DNA from: Antedon mediterranea
Lineage: Eukaryota > Echinodermata > Crinoidea > Comatulida > Antedonidae
Direction of reading: 5' to 3'
Assembly (NCBI RefSeq): GCF_964355755.1
Contig: NC_092673.1
Location: 31,191,001-31,255,000, forward strand
DNA length: 64,000 bases
The notes under the pieces were generated by a model. It searched no databases. It saw nothing but the letters and a program-made list of their open reading frames with translations, and was not told the origin of the DNA. Within the stretch, counting starts at the first letter, position 1; each line of letters begins with the position of its first letter. The translations under genes and the position numbers were made by a program. Shown here one piece after another: positions 60,308-64,000 of the stretch.

Positions 60308-63300
60308 CTAACTTTTATCATCTTCAAACTTATTTTTCTTGCCAACGATTTTCATCAGTTCTTTGCTCATGAAGTACGGTTTCTCGGCGGACCCGTCGTG
60401 TCTTTCTAAATCTTCAACTATAAGACACAAAAAGAAATTATATTATAAATTATATTATTATTATGACTGGAACACCAACAAAACTTATTGAACTGACATC
60501 AATAATTGTGTGATTAATTAATCCAATTACTCAAAATTAGTCCATATGTCATCTGACAACAGTACAATTGAAAAGCATAATCAGGGGAGCAAAAGAAAAG
60601 AACAAAATAGGGAGGAGTGCAGTGGCTGGTAATTGGCTGATGATTTTAATCAATTCAATGAATGAGTATTTAGCTTACAGTATAGGAGCGACAGCATATC
60701 TTTAAAATTTCAAAATCACAAAATACTAAGTTTCATCATCAAAAATACTTACGAAAACAGAGAAAGAGTGTGTCTACAGCCATGTCATAAACACCAAAGA
60801 AAATCTTGGCAACGAAAAAAGAACCAATTCCAATTATCTGAAACAAAACACGATTATTGTTTAGTTACCATTAAATACAAGTCACCATTTCATAATAGGA
60901 AATATAATTTGTTAATATACTGAAATAGAGATAGTACTAGTTGTCAATGAATAAAATTAAAATGCACTCTATTTTGCATGTTATACAGAACAATGAAGGG
61001 GTAGTATCGGTACTACAGCTCTGTCTACACTATCAAACAAGTTTGACAAAAAAAGTGTGATATGCCCAATTATGGTAGTGATATGCTCAAATATGGTAGT
61101 GATATGCTCAAATATGGTAGTGATATGACATCATCATGTCTATATATGGGCACATCATATTTTTTTGTTAAATAAAGTTTGATAGTATAGACAGAGCTTT
61201 AAATTAAAATTCAAGATGTCTACTTACTATGACTGGCGTCCAATAATAATTTAATTCTGGAACAGGCAGAACGTCTGATACCCAGGAGAGATTGTTTGTG
61301 AAATAGTAGAACGATCCGATGGACATTGCTGCCATGACCGTCAATATCCCAAAGGAAAGTAAGAAATCTGTAACCTTATTAATCACAGCAACTCTACAAA
61401 ATAAAAATTCAGATTTAGTGTAAATCATTAAAATATAGTTGTGACTAGTTTTGACAAAGCTGACTAGTTTTGACAAGTTCTAGTTTTGACTAAGTTGACA
61501 AGTTGTGACTAGTTGACAAGTTGTGACTAGTTGACTAGATTTGACAAGTTGACTAGATTTGACAAGTTGACTAGATTTGACAAGTTGACTAGTTTTGACA
61601 AGTTATGACTAGTTGACTAGTTTTGACAAGTTGACTAGTTTTGACAAGTTTTGACTAGTTTTGACAAGTTGACTAGATTTGACAAGTTGACTAGTTTTGA
61701 CAAGTTATGACTAGTTGACTAGTTTTGACAAGTTGACTAGTTTTGACAAGTTATGACTAGTTGACTAGTTTTGACAAGTTGACTAGTTTTGACAAGTTGT
61801 GACTAGTTGACTAGTTTTGACAAGTTGACTAGTTTTGAAAAGTTGACTAGTTTTGACCAAACCAGTTATTATCATTTGACTTGATTCAAAGAAATAAATT
61901 AATCAGTTGTTGTAAAATCTATGCTGTATAAACTATCTTTACCTCACAATATTCCTAAGAAGGAGAAAGAATGCATTCTTTGCTGAAGTACAAAAGTTCT
62001 TCCCATAGACAGCAATCTGTTGAAAATAATATGAAGAAAAGAATATGAAGAAAAGAATGTTTAATTATTGTGAGTTGGGTTAACGCTTTTAATGCACTTC
62101 TAAAATTCACTCATTCACTGTGAAAGTCAGACCTACTGTACCAAAACCATCACTGCTTCCCTCACTTCAATATAAATTTCTGTGCTAGAACTATCATAAT
62201 GTATTATGTTTAAATATTATATTTGTACAGAAAGTAAACGAAAAATTACACTATACAAAATCTTACCAGAATATAAGCATTTTTGTTTAAGAATCTCATG
62301 AATTTTTCAAGGCACCAGAAACAGCACTTGAGGCATTTGATAAGGAATTTGACAAAGGCATTCTCATAGCCTTTCAGCTTGTGATCAATGTACTCCAACA
62401 CGACCCTGATCATTTGGATGACTGCAATGATGAAAGATCCAAATGCTAACGACCCAAGATGGTATCTATACAGAAAAAATATTGTTTATTTCATCTATTG
62501 GCAAATGCACAAAATAAATTGAAACCGGATACTTTAACCATGTAACAGATGGAATACATTGCAATGTTTCTCATTAAGTTCTGTCTACACTATCAAACTT
62601 TATGTGACAAAAAAATGTGATGTGCTAATATATGGACACGATGATGTCAATTCACTACCATATTTGGGCACATCACACTTTTTTCGTCAAACTAGTTTGG
62701 TAGTTTAAACAGAGTTTATGAAGTTCATTTTCACAAACGCGCCATTTACTACAAGTAAAAACATGATTCTGAGAATGCACGAAATAATCTTTTTATGTGC
62801 CATCTGCATAAAACGAAATCTCCCTTTTGTCTGAGTGAACAATATTTCTCAGATATACTGTATCACCACGGCCACGGCTCAATTCTACCTTGAGAATCGT
62901 ATTGATTTTATTCTTAATGTCAAAGATAATTTTAAAGATTTAAGGAACCCTCTACCGCATCATCACACACAAAACATATGCTAACAATTTTATATTTTCG
63001 GATTGAGGATAATGATTATGACTAAATAAAGGGCATTGACCTGGATTTTTTGAGAATAAGAATATTATTACAACGTTTAAGAGAGGCTTACAACTCTAGT
63101 TGAATGCTAAACTTACCTTATTGCTCTGTATAATGACTTAACAATTGGGAAGGCTGGTATGTCACTAGGCTTGGTGAAAGCCCAGTAGTAAGAAGCAAAC
63201 GCACCAGCTAAGCAGACTTGGTCAAGTGCGGAGACAAACGCCAGCAGCCAAAACAAACCGAACAAATTGTAGATTTGCAGGTACAGATAGAAGTTGTCCA

Positions 63301-64000
63301 GGCCATAATGTTCAAACAAACACAAGGCTGTGGTGTTTGGATAGTCTGTCTCAAACGTCTAGAAAAAAAGACATCAATATTTCAACTGACTATAATTTGA
63401 CAAATTGAGTTTAATATATTTTGTTTTAGGAAGCTATGTTAAAATTGAACTTAATGCATACCAAGGTGGTCACGTATTCACGTATTCAATTGAACACTAG
63501 TCAGGGCCGTAGCCACCAGTATGGTTGGTATAGGTTTCAACATGATCACTTTTTGACAGAGGCCATTGACAACCCAGTGGCTTGAACAGAGATTGTTCCT
63601 TTTTCTTGCAAAAACTGCACAAAAACCTTTATTTCTTGTGGCTACATCATTGCTAGTGGGTGGAGTGACAGTAGTGGCTTGTAATGGCCAATATGGGGTT
63701 GTGGAAACAAATTTTGGGATTGCAGGGGGATACAAAAAAAAACCACAGCTACACATAAAAAACAATTTGGAGAATCGCCTGTTCTATTCTATTTAATATA
63801 TTAATTTTCTTAATTGTACAGTAGTTTAATTTGTTTAATTTTCTAGGGAGCTAAAGACAACTGTTTTTTTTCTGGACTTTTACTAGTGGTTGTGTTGAAC
63901 TTTGACATTACTTACGTCCTTTGTACAGTCAGACCCATTTGTCAGGTTATAGGCATCATCATCCGGAACAGCAGCCGTGATGTAGGTGGCAGCACCAGCG
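60308..64000 (-). CDS. SLC44A: Choline transporter-like protein (SLC44A2/4/5 type), 3' part
   Basis: Last seven exons of a minus-strand gene that runs off the right edge: 64000-63916 (partial), 63358-63117, 62465-62267, 62016-61943, 61393-61228, 60837-60753, 60417-60308, all GT-AG with agreeing phase. About 320 C-terminal residues are present out of roughly 700 in the family. Recognisable CTL blocks: [83 protein letters not shown], and the end [32 protein letters not shown]. Several membrane spans are visible, and two sequons (NLT, NGS) lie in an extracellular loop. Human members transport choline (CTL1, CTL2) or thiamine pyrophosphate (CTL4). The tail is closest to the CTL2/CTL4 branch. Substrate cannot be told from sequence. 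Confidence 0.93.
61015..61202. mobile_element. MITE family A, copy 7 with inner triplication
   Basis: AGCTCTGTCTACACTATCAA and TTTGATAGTATAGACAGAGC ends. The inner AAATATGGTAGTGATATGCT unit is repeated, which makes this copy about 40 bp longer. It lies in an SLC44A intron. Confidence 0.85.
61440..61865. repeat. GACTAGTTTTGACAAGTT minisatellite in SLC44A intron
   Basis: About 23 copies of an 18-bp unit TTGACTAGTTTTGACAAG with GATTTGAC and TTATGACTAG variants and changing higher-order arrangement. It begins about 45 bp beyond the splice acceptor of the 61228-61393 exon. Confidence 0.95.
62577..62719. mobile_element. MITE family A, copy 8
   Basis: TTCTGTCTACACTATCAAAC left end; the right end is mutated (TTGGTAGTTTAAACAGAG). 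The core TGTGATGTGCTAATATATGG and TTTGGGCACATCACAC is clear. It lies in an SLC44A intron. Confidence 0.8.
63480..63790. mobile_element. Intronic dispersed repeat (GGGCCGTAGCCACC type)
   Basis: CAGGGCCGTAGCCACCAGTA at the left and GGGGGATACAAAAAAAAACC at the right bracket about 300 bp in an SLC44A intron. The opening phrase recalls ends of repeats common in invertebrates and fish, but I cannot assign a family. ORFs on both strands show no similarity I recognise. Confidence 0.35.

Overview
This is an AT-rich, repeat-laden, intron-rich animal nuclear window. Five protein-coding genes can be reconstructed exon by exon from splice signals, reading phase and family similarity recalled from memory. 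Frequent AGGCCTA-type words, short AT-rich introns and the gene complement suggest an invertebrate deuterostome, most likely an echinoderm or a relative. That assignment is inference; no marker gene settles it.

Layout. 1-2460: tandem satellite (about 100 bp period) built on a palindrome, cut by the window edge. 2.5-5.07 kb: intergenic, with LINE 3' debris. 5070-12096 (+): complete ATF6, 14 coding exons, 616 aa. 12.1-14.4 kb: 3' flank of ATF6 with a 21-bp minisatellite. 14.44-23.22 kb: an 8.7-kb satellite made of nested palindromes, flanked by a direct repeat of about 36 bp and containing a 1,825-bp higher-order duplication. 23793-38126 (-): complete P5B ATPase (ATP13A2/3-like), 26 coding exons, 1111 aa. 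38.1-41.7 kb: its 5' flank, plus MITE-like repeats. 41750-54350 (-): complete SKI2/SKIV2L RNA helicase, 24 coding exons, 1242 aa. 55235-57109 (-): complete MORN5, 5 exons, 175 aa. 57.1-60.3 kb: repeat-rich spacer with a 74-bp satellite. 60308-64000 (-): 3' part of a choline-transporter-like gene (SLC44A2/4/5 type), running off the right edge.

The genes are not an operon. ATF6 is an ER-stress transcription factor cut by S1P/S2P. The ATPase is an endolysosomal polyamine-type pump. SKI2 feeds mRNA to the exosome. MORN5 is linked to cilia or sperm in other animals. SLC44A is a membrane transporter. What links them is genomic history: relatives of ATF6, SKI2 and SLC44A lie together in the human MHC class III region (ATF6B, SKIV2L, SLC44A4), and MORN5 and ATF6 lie in human MHC-paralogous regions. 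The window therefore looks like a piece of an ancestral proto-MHC linkage group.

Non-genic DNA is dominated by non-autonomous elements. There are eight copies of one foldback MITE family with TIR TCTGTCTACACTATCAAAC, a second MITE family carrying inverted CCAAT boxes, several smaller ones, tRNA-derived SINEs, a 5S-rRNA/tRNA composite SINE nested in a MITE, LINE 3' fragments and at least six minisatellites. No tRNA, intact rRNA gene, CRISPR array or intact autonomous transposon was seen. Exon boundaries are manual GT-AG (one GC-AG) calls with consistent phase throughout. UTRs and transcription starts are not resolved.
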